Source: DAOTUB01 sp034437455 (GTDB taxonomy: Bacteria; Chloroflexota; Anaerolineae; B4-G1). From it: a DNA stretch of 43,737 nucleotides. The stretch is from contig DAOTUB010000331.1 in the NCBI GenBank assembly GCA_034437455.1, positions 1 to 43,737 of the forward strand, written 5' to 3'. Below, in pieces: positions 34,901 through 42,325 of the stretch (the stretch's first letter is position 1; each line of letters begins with the position of its first letter). The position numbers and the translations under genes were made by a program. The notes beneath the pieces were generated by a model. The model saw nothing but the letters and a program-made list of their open reading frames with translations, was not told where the DNA came from and did not search any database.

Positions 34901-35743
34901 GCTGAACTGGGGGCTTTTGGCGAAGAGGAGTTGCGTATCTTTTCTGCTATCGCTGCCCAGATGGGCGTGGTGCTGGAGAACGCGCGGCTGTATCAGCGGC
35001 TCGAGGCTCAGGCGATTGAACTCTCGCGGGCGTATGAGGACTTGCGCGAGATCGATCGTCTGCGCGCCGAGCTGGTGCAAAATGTGAGCCACGAACTGCG
35101 CACTCCCCTCAGCCTGATCCGGGGGTACGTCGAGTTGCTGCTGGACGGCGACCTGGGCGACGTGCTCAACGCTCAGCGGGATGCGTTGCAGATCATCCGC
35201 GAGCGCGCCGCGGCCCTGTCGCGCTTGATCCACAACTTGACGATGCTGCAAGATGCGCCCCGAGAGATGGCGTCGCTGGCTCCCGTGCCGGTCGCCGAAG
35301 TGATACAGCATGCCCTGGGAGAATTTCAACGTCCCGCGCAGCAGACAGACGTATCTTTCTGCCAAGATATACCCGAAGGGTTGCCGCTCCTATTGGGCGA
35401 CCGAAGGCGATTGGAATTAGTCTTTGAGCACTTGGTGGGTAACGCGATCAAATTCAGCCCCAGCGGGGGTACTGTGAGTGTGCGCGCCTGGGCAGAGCGG
35501 GAGATGGTCTGCATCTCAATCGCCGATGAGGGGATTGGGATTGCGTCTGAGCATTTGGAGCGGATCTTTGATCGCTTCTACCAGGTGGATGGCAGCGCCA
35601 GACGGCGCTATGGCGGCATGGGCGTGGGGTTGGCGTTGGTCTGGGAGATCGTCCGGGATCACGGCGGGGCGGTCACGGTGGAAAGTGAACTGGGGGAGGG
35701 CAGCACGTTCACGGTCGCATTGCCAATCGTCACTCGTCAGTAG
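28976..35743 (+). CDS. Giant hybrid histidine kinase REC-GAF11-HisKA-HATPase
   Basis: The start is ATG 28976, one base after the previous stop. At 2255 residues it is very large for a histidine kinase. The receiver domain has D52 (VVADIILPR), followed by a coiled coil (about 120-155). I count eleven GAF domains, each ending in an 'IAIENARLFEE'-like helix that joins to the next domain's 'LLxxVxxxxxSxLDxDEVL' helix. GAF8 to GAF11 are near-identical tandem copies. The kinase core has QNVSHELRTPL (H2039), FEHLVGNAIKF, DEGIGIA and GMGVGLALV, as in PhoR/VicK-type kinases. There is no transmembrane segment. It probably integrates several small-molecule or redox signals in the cytoplasm. Ligands are unknown. 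Confidence 0.9.
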   Translation: MMRVLIVDDELSIRETFQAFLEDEGYDATTAADFFEAESLLTEQAYDVVVADIILPRINGLMLLQRVREVDADVPVIMVTGEPDVSTAAEAVRHGAYDYVAKPVNQEMLLRVVGRAMEKKRLLDEKRRLEAENLAYQADLEIKVAERTAELEQRNRELSALFEIGQDISATLDLTEVLKRVTQRATQVCGALRCTILLLTKDGEALTPIMSQFSNGHIDRGMWQLFKNTVQLWRVADVPEEIRQIIEDRRPLFISDALASSLPRQWIEPFGIRSVLVVPLISKDRFIGLMALDHVEEGREFTAEQVDLAMAVATQAAVATENAQLFLSERKRASQLAVVNQVARKIASILDLEQLLQEIVISIQQGFNYFNLALFLLDETADRLEMLALHGGFERVAALDYTQAVGEGLIGTAAESGQPILVNDVAQDDRFISGFLSIELPRSELCVPIKLLDQVIGVLDVQDTQANAFDETDLVAMQTLADQIAIAIENARHFEEAQRRAVQLEVASEVARDAAAILDVEQLLDETVRLISSKFGFYHAAVFLLDERSEWAILQAASSEGGRRMLERGHKLAVGKAGIVGHVVGSGEHRLVVDVGQDAVHLASPDLPDTRSEMALPLVSRGRVIGVLDVQSVQEAAFTEEDVATLQTMADQLANAIENARLFEAEQRRRQEAETLYRAAQALTTTLDLSQVFECILSELQQVVPYDSASVQLLHDDRLEIIGGRGFSNLDGLLGLTFDLSKKDNPNKEVIRRRAPLIVEDAPSVYPAFHKEPHASAGIRAWLGAPLLIGDQIVGMLALDKREPGFYTSEHANLALAFAAQAAIAIENARLYEEQRERALQAESLLHIEQAINSSLELDPTLQTIVKTMARLMGVAQSGIILFDEQCQHGRLTAEYHEAEEIPVEEIQIPLEGNLSIERILDTREPLAIYDAENDPLLVSIQDVVRQRNIKSILIVPLITKGRVIGTIGFDALEAPRHFTEEEIRLGQILAGRAAIAIENAQLYNAAQREIAERRRAEEALRERAVRLELIARMGQRTTAILELDELLHQAVDLIHDAFGYYNVNVMLVEDDEIVLRAATLPVARSHEGHFRLHVGAEGITGWVAGSGEPLLVPDVSLDARYYSPMEETRARSELAVPITLKKMVIGVLGAQSAERDDFSEADLFTLQTIADQLAIAIENARLYEEARRHVDELTALHNIDVAITSILDPDEVLQVIYEQIHGVMNLTTFFIGLYDEEKDELYLPLVMEKGERLPPILVEEEGLSGWVVRNRQPLVIGDMEEEQDTLPVASLVFGIPARSLMLLPLIAKGKVIGVISVQAEEPHAFDEGHERLFANIARQVAIAVENAQLFEETNRRLAETRLLQEVMQAAASTLDFDEVLTRTIETLHRTLGIDYLAFVLPDERDGLKMHPSLIGYPSSLKELRITLDESVSGQVYQNGEPRIIPDVREAPCYFEGTSEVRSELAVPVKVAGRVVAVLNVESIEVGAFGEESLHLFSAIAAQLGVVLENARLFEETKHRLAETRLLQEVMQAAASTLDFDEVLGRTIETLNKAMDIEHLGFAIPDERGTGLISHPSRIGHLPLQGSLYIPFEGSVTGQAYRSGEPQIVHDVRESPYYFEGVSLTLSELAVPVKVAGRAIAVLNVESSEVGAFDEDDLRFFSAVAAQLGVVLENARLFEETNRRLAETRLLQEVMQAAASTLDFDEVLARTIEILHRTLDIDHLTFVLPDEHEDTLRVHPSWIGYSSVDVETYIPIDSSVSGRVYRTGEPQVISDVRQVPYYFETTPGILSELAVPVTVADRVIAVLDAESPQRGAFDENALRLFSAVAAQLGVVLENARLFEETSRRLTETRLLQEVMQAAASTLDFDEVIARIIETLHRMLDIEYLTFVLPDERGNMMMHPSRIGYPSSLDDDPFIQLEQSVCGQVYQSGEPQVIPDVREVPYYAEGVPEALSELAVPVKVAGRVIAVLNAESAELGAFGEEELRIFSAIAAQMGVVLENARLYQRLEAQAIELSRAYEDLREIDRLRAELVQNVSHELRTPLSLIRGYVELLLDGDLGDVLNAQRDALQIIRERAAALSRLIHNLTMLQDAPREMASLAPVPVAEVIQHALGEFQRPAQQTDVSFCQDIPEGLPLLLGDRRRLELVFEHLVGNAIKFSPSGGTVSVRAWAEREMVCISIADEGIGIASEHLERIFDRFYQVDGSARRRYGGMGVGLALVWEIVRDHGGAVTVESELGEGSTFTVALPIVTRQ
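33062..34985 (+). repeat. Four tandem GAF-domain repeats (unit about 490 bp)
   Basis: The anchor CTGTTGCAGGAGGTGATGCA recurs (with single changes) at 33062, 33551, 34043 and 34535, a spacing of 489, 492 and 492 bases. Each unit encodes one GAF domain that starts LLQEVMQAAASTLDFDEV and ends AQLGVVLENARL. The divergence is concentrated in the ligand-binding middle of each unit. Confidence 0.9.
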
Positions 35744-35754
35744 GGTGTATCCAC

Positions 35755-36423
35755 ATGAAACGTTTCGTCGCTATTGCAGGAAATATCGGAGTGGGAAAAT
35801 CTACGCTGACGACGCTTCTGAGCGAGCGGCTGAATTGGGAGCCGTTTTTTGAGGCCGTCAACGACAATCCCTATCTGGTCGATTTTTACGAGGATATGCA
35901 GCGCTGGAGTTTCCATTCGCAGATCTATTTCCTCTCGCGCCGCTTGCGTTGTCATTGGCAGTTGCTCGAGCGTGCTAACTCGGTGATTCAAGATCGCACC
36001 GTTTACGAGGATGCCGAGGTCTTTGCCCGCAATCTTTATCGTCAGGGACTGATGAATGAGCGAGATTACCGTAGCTACCACGAGCTGTACGAGGTAATGA
36101 CAGCCGTACTCGCTCCGCCGGATCTGGTCGTCTATTTGCGGGCTTCGGTCCCCACGCTCCAGGAGCGCATCCGTCACCGGGGCCGTTCCTACGAACAGGG
36201 GATCTCGACCGTCTATTTGGAACAACTCGACGTATTGTATCAGGAATGGATCGACCAATTTTCTAGCTGCCCGGTATTGAGCGTGCCTTCCGATGACCTT
36301 GACTTTGTGATGAACCCGCATCATCTGGAACTGGTCACGACCAAGATTCTGACTCTTTGTTCCAAAGAGACAAAAGTTGAAGGGCGGGAGGAGGTGACGT
36401 TTGAGATCGATGAGAAATTCTGA
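35755..36423 (+). CDS. Deoxynucleoside kinase (dAK/dGK-type)
   Basis: The 222-residue protein has P-loop GNIGVGKST (9-17), catalytic Glu33 before NDNPYLVDFYED, the DRT(V) motif (80-82, equivalent to DRS) in QDRTVYEDAEVFA, and an Arg-rich LID (RHRGRSYEQ). It phosphorylates deoxynucleosides, probably purine, in dNTP salvage; exact specificity is an inference. It belongs to a different subfamily from the kinase domain fused at 22591-24105. It lies 11 bases after the giant kinase gene, and its last 23 bases overlap the start of the next histidine kinase, so the two are probably translationally coupled. Confidence 0.9.
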   Translation: MKRFVAIAGNIGVGKSTLTTLLSERLNWEPFFEAVNDNPYLVDFYEDMQRWSFHSQIYFLSRRLRCHWQLLERANSVIQDRTVYEDAEVFARNLYRQGLMNERDYRSYHELYEVMTAVLAPPDLVVYLRASVPTLQERIRHRGRSYEQGISTVYLEQLDVLYQEWIDQFSSCPVLSVPSDDLDFVMNPHHLELVTTKILTLCSKETKVEGREEVTFEIDEKF

Positions 36424-38068
36424 GTCTCAACGTGCAAACCGCCCGGTGAACGGCGTTGAGCGACGTCCTGCGTCCTCGATGCAGAAGCAACTGCGGGAAC
36501 TGACCTTTCTTTACGAAACCAGTCAGGTGCTCGCCGCTACCCTCGATCTGGATAGCATGCTGCAATCCCTGATCACTCAGGTGCGGGATTACTTCCAGGT
36601 AGATGCGGTCTCGGTGGCCCTGCTGGATGAGGAGACCGGGCCAGACCTGGCCGGGGCGGGAGAGCTGGTCTTTCGCATTGCTGTCGGTGAGGCGGCGGAT
36701 GAGGTGATCGGGCTGCGCTTGGCCGCTGGCCAGGGGATCGCGGGTTGGGTGCTCCAAACTGGGGAGCCAGCATTGGTGGCTGCTGCTCACGATGACGCTC
36801 GTTTCTATCCTGGGGTGGATGATCGAACCGATTTTTTCACGCGCATGATGTTGGCTGTCCCCATCAAGGATGAGGGCCGTGCCATCGGTGTGATCGAAGC
36901 GATCAATCCGACGACAGGTACCTTCGACGAGGACGCACAGCGGTTGTTACGCGCCATGGCCGATCTGGCCGCTGCCGCCATCCGCAACGCCGAACTGTAC
37001 GAGCGCGTGCGGCAGGCCGAGCGCCGCTACGAGAGTCTCTTTAACGAAAGCACAGACCCGGTCATTGTGATGGATCTGGAGGGCAAGATCCTGAATCTCA
37101 ACCAGCGGGCGGTCGAGGTTTTCAGACGTTCTCGCGAGCAGTTGCTGGGCGAGGATCCTTGTGACTTGTTCGGAATGCCTCGGGAGACGTATCGGGATAC
37201 CCTGCAGCAGCTTCGAGAAGGTAAGCGGATGAATCTGGAGATGAAAATCCCCTTCGGTGAGGAATTTCGCACGCTGGAAACGCACGTCGCCAAGATTGAC
37301 TATGGTGAGCGCGAGGCCATTCAGTGGATCGGACACGACATCTCGGAGCGGGTGGAATTGGAACGCATGCGGGACGATCTAACGCACATGATCATCCACG
37401 ATCTGCGTAATCCGTTGGGCAACATCGTCAGCAGCCTGCAAATGATGCACACGGCCTTTATCGAGCACGACGATACACTGCCGGTGCTGGAGGTGCTGCA
37501 CATCGCCATCCGCAACAGCAAGAAACTCAGCCAGTTGATCGATTCCCTGCTGGACTTGCGCCGGCTGGAGGCGGGCAAGGCGGAGCTGCGCAAAGCTTTT
37601 GCGAATCCCAGGTCCTTGGTGCGGGAGGCGGTTGAATTGATCCAGCCATTGGTGCTGAAAAAGAGGCAAAATTTGGCGTTGCAGATCGCCCCCGGCTTAC
37701 CAGAGTTGTCTGTAGACCGCGATATGATGACGCGCGTGTTGACCAACCTGCTGGACAACGCGATCAAGTTTGCCCCGCTGGAAGGGCATATCACGGTTGG
37801 TGTAGAACGGCAAGAGGATGCCGTGTTGTTTGCTGTATCGAACGATGGGCCGGACATCCCGTCGGAATATCGCCAGCGCATCTTTGATCGTTTCACCCGA
37901 CTCAAGGATGCCGAGGGTGTCAAGGGAACCGGCCTGGGACTGGCTTTTTGCAAGTTGGCCGTGGAGGCCCACGGAGGCCGCATCTGGGTGGAGAGCGAAG
38001 CGGGCCAGGGCAGTTGCTTCAAGTTCACATTGCCCTTGTCGTCCGCTCCGGCAGATGATGAAGCCTAA
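36401..38068 (+). CDS. Soluble histidine kinase GAF-PAS-HisKA-HATPase
   Basis: The TTG at 36401 is the preferred start because AGGAGGTGA lies 6 bases before it. An in-frame ATG at 36410 is the alternative. Both lie inside the end of the deoxynucleoside kinase gene. The 555-residue protein has a GAF domain (about 30-205, ending AAAIRNAELYERV), a PAS domain (about 210-320, ending GHDISERVELERM), HisKA with IIHDLRNPLG (H333), and HATPase (NLLDNAIKFAP, GTGLGLAFCK). There is no transmembrane segment. Its C-terminal half is a close paralog of the next gene's. The dNK followed by a GAF-bearing kinase mirrors the fused gene at 22591-24105, where only the last GAF helix remains. Confidence 0.9.
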   Translation: MRSMRNSESQRANRPVNGVERRPASSMQKQLRELTFLYETSQVLAATLDLDSMLQSLITQVRDYFQVDAVSVALLDEETGPDLAGAGELVFRIAVGEAADEVIGLRLAAGQGIAGWVLQTGEPALVAAAHDDARFYPGVDDRTDFFTRMMLAVPIKDEGRAIGVIEAINPTTGTFDEDAQRLLRAMADLAAAAIRNAELYERVRQAERRYESLFNESTDPVIVMDLEGKILNLNQRAVEVFRRSREQLLGEDPCDLFGMPRETYRDTLQQLREGKRMNLEMKIPFGEEFRTLETHVAKIDYGEREAIQWIGHDISERVELERMRDDLTHMIIHDLRNPLGNIVSSLQMMHTAFIEHDDTLPVLEVLHIAIRNSKKLSQLIDSLLDLRRLEAGKAELRKAFANPRSLVREAVELIQPLVLKKRQNLALQIAPGLPELSVDRDMMTRVLTNLLDNAIKFAPLEGHITVGVERQEDAVLFAVSNDGPDIPSEYRQRIFDRFTRLKDAEGVKGTGLGLAFCKLAVEAHGGRIWVESEAGQGSCFKFTLPLSSAPADDEA

Positions 38069-38094
38069 ATCAAAAGACTGACCGCTAACGACCG

Positions 38095-39861
38095 ATGTAC
38101 GAATTCAACCCATATGTCCTTTTGCCTCTGACCGCGATGGTGGGGGCCGCTATGATGAATATCCTCTCCTGGCGCAGGCGGGCCGAGAGTTATATCAACT
38201 GCCTGATGGTCTGGCTCGCTGCCCTGGGCGTGCTGTGGTTTCTCTTCGTCGCGCTGAGCTGGCTCGCGGCGGACGCCCGCCAGGCCGCGCTGTGGTGCAA
38301 ATTGGCCTACGCGCCGGCCATCGTTATCCCCAGTCTCTTGCTGCATCTGGTGCTGATCCTGACACAGAGCGACTGGTTGCTCCAGCACCCGAACCGTTGG
38401 CGCTGGCTGTACCTGCCCGTTCCCTTTCTCGCTGTCGCGCTGGCCGCAAACCTGCTCATCGCTGGCGCTCGGCGTTTTGCGTATGGTTACAGTTTCGAGT
38501 ACGGGCCTCTCCATATCCTCTATGCCCTGGTCTATTTGAGTTTTCAGACCGTTGCTTTCGTCCTCTGTGTAGCGCGGTTCAGGAATACACAGCCGGGAGA
38601 ATTGCTCCACCATCAACTCAAATACGCGATCTGGGGCCTGGCGTTGCCGGGCGTCATCGGTCTGTTTACCTTTGGCATCTTGCCCATATTTTTTGATGTC
38701 CGAGTCTTTCCGTTTGCCTCTTTCTCGAGCATCATTACCATGATGCTCGTGAGCTATGCGATTCTCAAGCGCCAGTTGTTTGACATTGTCCCCATCGCTT
38801 TGCGCGACGTCGTGACTAGCATGGCCGATGGGGTGCTCGTACTGGATCTGGAACAGCGCATCGTCAGCATCAACTTGGCCTGCCAGCGCCTGTTTGCGTT
38901 GGAGCATTCTGTCGTCGGCATGCACCTGACAGAGGCGTTGGGGTCCGCTGGCGAGCGGCTGGCGGCCTCGTTGCAGGCGAATGATTTATCCCAGGGAGCG
39001 GAGCAGCGGGTGGAGTTGAGCCTGGATGAGCCGTCCATTGCCCTGGAGGCCAGCGCGTTTCCCGTGGTCCGCAACGGCGGCGAGACTGTCGGACAATCGT
39101 TGATCCTGCGCGACATCTCGGCTCGCAAGGAACTGGAGCGCCTGCGCGAGGATCTCTCTCACATGTTGGTCCACGATCTGTGCAATCCCCTGGGCACTAT
39201 CTCTGGGGCAGCCAAGGTGCTGGAGCAGGAAGCGGATGAGTGCGATCCCGAGATCGTACACCAAACTGTGGACATCATCTCGCGCAGCGTGCAGCGTATG
39301 ATGACGCTGGTGGATAATTATCTGGAGGTCGGACGGCTGGAGACAAGACAGGTGCCGGTGAAAAAGGCACCCGTCGCGCCGGAGCGGATGGTGGCAGAGG
39401 CGATAGATACGATGCACGCTCTCGCGACTGCCCAAGAGATCACGTTGGCCGCGGAGATCGAGCCAGAGATCCCGGTCGTGGCTATGGACGATAAGCTGAT
39501 CGTGCGGGTGCTGATCAATCTCCTGGATAACGCCATCAAGTTCAGCCCCCGGAGAGAGCAGGTGCAGGTCAGCTTGGCGCGGCAAGATGATGGATTGCTT
39601 TTCTCGGTCAGTAATCAAGGCCCCGCAATTTCCCCCGAGGAGCAGGAGCGGGTGTTTTACAAGTACGTGCAACTGGAGCGGCCCAACCGACGCGGGTTGG
39701 GGTTAGGGCTGGCTTTTTGCAAACTGGCGGTGGAGGCCCACGGAGGCCACATCTGGGTGGAGAGCAAAGGGGAGCGTGGCGTGACGTTTTATTTCATCTT
39801 GCCCGTAGCGACCGTCTCTAAGGAGACGGCGTGCAGGGCCGAGCCTTTGGAGGTTGGATGA
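38095..39861 (+). CDS. Membrane histidine kinase (7TM-like sensor, PAS, HisKA, HATPase)
   Basis: About seven hydrophobic segments fill residues 1-225, resembling the 7TM sensor module found at the N-terminus of some histidine kinases. A PAS domain (about 230-345) leads into HisKA with LVHDLCNPLG (H360) and HATPase (LINLLDNAIKFSP, GLGLGLAFCK). The 588-residue protein shares a nearly identical 'FCKLAVEAHGG' C-terminus with the upstream kinase, so one arose by duplication. It is the only membrane-anchored kinase in the block and could couple an extracellular or membrane signal to the soluble ones. No ribosome site is seen before the ATG at 38095. Its stop overlaps the AlaX start by 4 bases. Confidence 0.88.
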   Translation: MYEFNPYVLLPLTAMVGAAMMNILSWRRRAESYINCLMVWLAALGVLWFLFVALSWLAADARQAALWCKLAYAPAIVIPSLLLHLVLILTQSDWLLQHPNRWRWLYLPVPFLAVALAANLLIAGARRFAYGYSFEYGPLHILYALVYLSFQTVAFVLCVARFRNTQPGELLHHQLKYAIWGLALPGVIGLFTFGILPIFFDVRVFPFASFSSIITMMLVSYAILKRQLFDIVPIALRDVVTSMADGVLVLDLEQRIVSINLACQRLFALEHSVVGMHLTEALGSAGERLAASLQANDLSQGAEQRVELSLDEPSIALEASAFPVVRNGGETVGQSLILRDISARKELERLREDLSHMLVHDLCNPLGTISGAAKVLEQEADECDPEIVHQTVDIISRSVQRMMTLVDNYLEVGRLETRQVPVKKAPVAPERMVAEAIDTMHALATAQEITLAAEIEPEIPVVAMDDKLIVRVLINLLDNAIKFSPRREQVQVSLARQDDGLLFSVSNQGPAISPEEQERVFYKYVQLERPNRRGLGLGLAFCKLAVEAHGGHIWVESKGERGVTFYFILPVATVSKETACRAEPLEVG

Positions 39862-41117
39862 CTGAGCAATTGTACTATACGGACTCGTACTGCACGCGCT
39901 TTTCTGCCCGTGTGATCGAGCGATTGACCTGGGATGAGCACCCGGCTGTTGTGCTCGATCGGACAGCCTTTTATCCCACCTCGGGCGGCCAGCCAGCCGA
40001 TCGCGGGACGCTCAACGGCGTGATCTTGCTCGACGTCGCCGTGCGCGAGGGGGACGGTGCCATCCTCCACGTCCTTTCGGCTCCGCTTCCCGCTTTGGGG
40101 CAGGACGACTCGCCGGAGATGGAGGTGGCAGGAGCGGTAGATTGGCCGCGTCGTTTCGATCACATGCAGCAACACACGGGTCAGCATATTCTCTCCGCCG
40201 CCTTCGAGCGATTGCTCGATGCCGATACGGTGGGGTTTCACCTGGGAGCCGAGACGAGCACCATCGATCTCGACGTGGCCGGATTGGACGGGGAAGCGGT
40301 GGAGCCGGTCGAGGAATTGGTCAATCGAATTATCTGGGAGGATCGCCCGATCCACGTGCGTTTCGTCAGTCCTGATGAACTGACGGCGTTGCCCGTGAAA
40401 CGCCCGCCCCCGGTGGAGGGTCCGTTGCGCATCGTAGAGATCAGGGGGCCGGGATCGGACCCAGAGCGCAGCTTTGACGTGAACGCCTGCGGTGGGACGC
40501 ACGTCGCCCGCACCGGCGAGATCGGCCTGATCAAGATCACGCGGCTGGAGCATCGGGGGGAAGAGACGCGCGTCGAATTTCTGTGCGGCAGGCGCGCCCT
40601 GCGCGATTACCGGACCAAGAACAGCGTGGTCAACGATCTGGCGAGCGCGTTGACCGTCGGCTACTGGGAGCTGGATCAGGCCGTGGAGCGGATGCAGGCC
40701 GAGATCAAGCAATTGCGGCGCGATCTGCGCCAAGCGCGCGCGCGGCTGCTGGACGTGGAGGCCGTTGAGCTGGCGGAATCCGCGCTCGTCTGCGGGCCGT
40801 ATCGCGTGGTGGGGCAGATCTGGGAGCAGCGTGAAGTGGAGGAACTGCGCGGGCTGGCTCGAAAGTTGGCGGAGCGGCCCGGCATCGTGGCGCTGTTGAT
40901 CGGCGTCGGCGAGCGGGTCGATCTCTGTTTTACTCGCGCCGAGGACTTGGATCTGGACGTGGCGGCGTTGCTTCGGGAGGCGTGCGCCCAATTGGGAGGC
41001 CGGGGAGGAGGGCGGCCCCAAGCGGCTCAGGGCAGCGCCCCGGCGATCGATCGGAGCCGTGTCGAGGCCGTGATGGCCGATTTGTTGTCGAGTTTGGCTG
41101 AAAGGAGTGAGGAGTAG
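39858..41117 (+). CDS. alaX: AlaX-type alanyl-tRNA editing hydrolase (long form)
   Basis: The ATG at 39858, preceded by GGAGG, overlaps the kinase stop (ATGA). The 420-residue protein matches the AlaRS-related second additional domain: FYPTSGGQPAD near the N-terminus and zinc ligands H106, H110 (QQHTGQHIL), C211 and H215 (NACGGTH). A coiled coil and a DHHA1-like C-terminal domain with a Gly-rich GGRGGGRP loop follow, which marks the long AlaX-L form. It hydrolyses Ser or Gly wrongly attached to tRNA-Ala, in the cytoplasm. Its place at the end of a kinase operon is unexplained and may reflect only tight packing. Confidence 0.92.
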   Translation: MTEQLYYTDSYCTRFSARVIERLTWDEHPAVVLDRTAFYPTSGGQPADRGTLNGVILLDVAVREGDGAILHVLSAPLPALGQDDSPEMEVAGAVDWPRRFDHMQQHTGQHILSAAFERLLDADTVGFHLGAETSTIDLDVAGLDGEAVEPVEELVNRIIWEDRPIHVRFVSPDELTALPVKRPPPVEGPLRIVEIRGPGSDPERSFDVNACGGTHVARTGEIGLIKITRLEHRGEETRVEFLCGRRALRDYRTKNSVVNDLASALTVGYWELDQAVERMQAEIKQLRRDLRQARARLLDVEAVELAESALVCGPYRVVGQIWEQREVEELRGLARKLAERPGIVALLIGVGERVDLCFTRAEDLDLDVAALLREACAQLGGRGGGRPQAAQGSAPAIDRSRVEAVMADLLSSLAERSEE

Positions 41118-41173
41118 GGAGCAGGAGAAGGCGTTAGCCATACGTCCTTGCTCTCTATACTGGTAAAGACATT

Positions 41174-42022
41174 ATGAAAGAAATTGCACCCAATATCTAT
41201 GTTGCAACCGAGTATCCGGGCGTTAACGTCGGCTTTATCGTCAGACCGGCAGGCATCGTCGCTGTGGATGCGCCGACCTTGCCCAGAGACGCACGCACCT
41301 GGCGGCGGCAGATCGCTGCGATGGAAAAAGGTCCCATCTTGTACACGGTACTCACCGACGCTCACCCGCACCGGCTGTTGAACGCGGGGCTGTTGAAGGC
41401 TCCCATCGTCGCGGCACGGGCGGCTTATGCACGGGCGGCTGACTATACCGATGGTTTCTGGCGCAACGTCGTCCGGGGGTTGATGCGCTATTATCCCAAC
41501 GTAGGCGGCAGCCTGGCGGATTTGAACGTTGTGCTGCCCGAGATTCTATTCCACAACAACCTGACGCTGCACAAAGGTCAGGTGGACGTGACGGTCGAGC
41601 GGGTCGCTGGTAGCGCGCCTGGTAGCGCCTGGATCGATCTGCGCGAGGAGGGGGTACTCTTTACGGGCGATACGATGGTCGCCGAGACCCATCCTGTCCT
41701 GGATGCGTCGCCGGATACCAAGGCGTGGCTAGACACACTGGCGATGCTGCGTCGTCCGCAGTTCTCGGGGATCACCATCGTCCCCGGTCGCGGCCCCCTT
41801 TGTGACCAGGTAACCAGCCAGGACCTCAGCGAGTATATTCGCGTGGTGCGTCGACGAGCGCGTTCGCTGTGTAGAGCCGGGCGACCTCAAACAGATGTGG
41901 AGGAATTTGTACCCGAGTTGCTCTCCATGTTCCCCGTTCCCGAAGAGAGGCGCGATCAGCTTCAGCGTCGCGTCCAGTCTGGACTGGAACGTGTGTACGA
42001 GGAACTGGGCAGTGAACAGTAG
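41174..42022 (+). CDS. Metallo-beta-lactamase-fold protein with degenerate metal site
   Basis: The 282-residue protein has the order of MBL-fold strands: an N-terminal GVNVGFIVRPAGIVAVDAP with the first Asp, LTDAHPHRLLN where HxHxDH is expected, GVLFTGDTMV, and VPGRGP near the end. The first motif keeps HxH but has lost the Asp-His pair, so two-metal hydrolysis is doubtful. There is a C-terminal helical extension of about 70 residues. No substrate can be assigned. It lies 56 bases after alaX with no clear terminator, and 8 bases before the next gene, suggesting the same transcript. No good ribosome site precedes the ATG. Confidence 0.7.
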   Translation: MKEIAPNIYVATEYPGVNVGFIVRPAGIVAVDAPTLPRDARTWRRQIAAMEKGPILYTVLTDAHPHRLLNAGLLKAPIVAARAAYARAADYTDGFWRNVVRGLMRYYPNVGGSLADLNVVLPEILFHNNLTLHKGQVDVTVERVAGSAPGSAWIDLREEGVLFTGDTMVAETHPVLDASPDTKAWLDTLAMLRRPQFSGITIVPGRGPLCDQVTSQDLSEYIRVVRRRARSLCRAGRPQTDVEEFVPELLSMFPVPEERRDQLQRRVQSGLERVYEELGSEQ

Positions 42023-42030
42023 GCAGAGAT

Positions 42031-42297
42031 ATGGCGATCACGAGTAAGGAGTTGGAGCGCCTGCGGGCGGTAAAGGCGGTGCACGAGGCGGAGTTGATGC
42101 GCAAGGCGAACGTCGTCGGCGTGGGGATTGGACTCGCTCAGCAGGATGGGGACTCGACGGGCAAACCGGCCATCGTAGTTTCGGTGACTCGCAAGGTGCC
42201 CGCCTCACAACTTGCCCCAGGCGACGTGATACCGCGCGAGTTGGAGGGTGTGCCCGTGGATGTTCAGGTCGTCGGTGAGCTGCGGGCGTTTTCCTAG
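42031..42297 (+). CDS. Free-standing homolog of the downstream protease prodomain
   Basis: The 88-residue protein is built around NVVGVGIGLAQQDGDSTGKP, then VVSVTRKVP, then VIPRELEGVPVDVQVVGELRAF. This lines up with residues 26-86 of the protease at 42457-43467 (NVVGVGLG, VVSVMRKE, LIPPALEGVKTDVVETGVLRAF) over its whole length. In that family this block is the N-terminal domain before the chymotrypsin-like domain. A stand-alone copy next to the protease could act as an inhibitor or folding helper, as free prodomains do in other protease families; this is inference. It has no signal peptide. Confidence 0.75.
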   Translation: MAITSKELERLRAVKAVHEAELMRKANVVGVGIGLAQQDGDSTGKPAIVVSVTRKVPASQLAPGDVIPRELEGVPVDVQVVGELRAFS

Positions 42298-42325
42298 TGG
42301 TTGATCAGCAATTCTTATTATGAGA

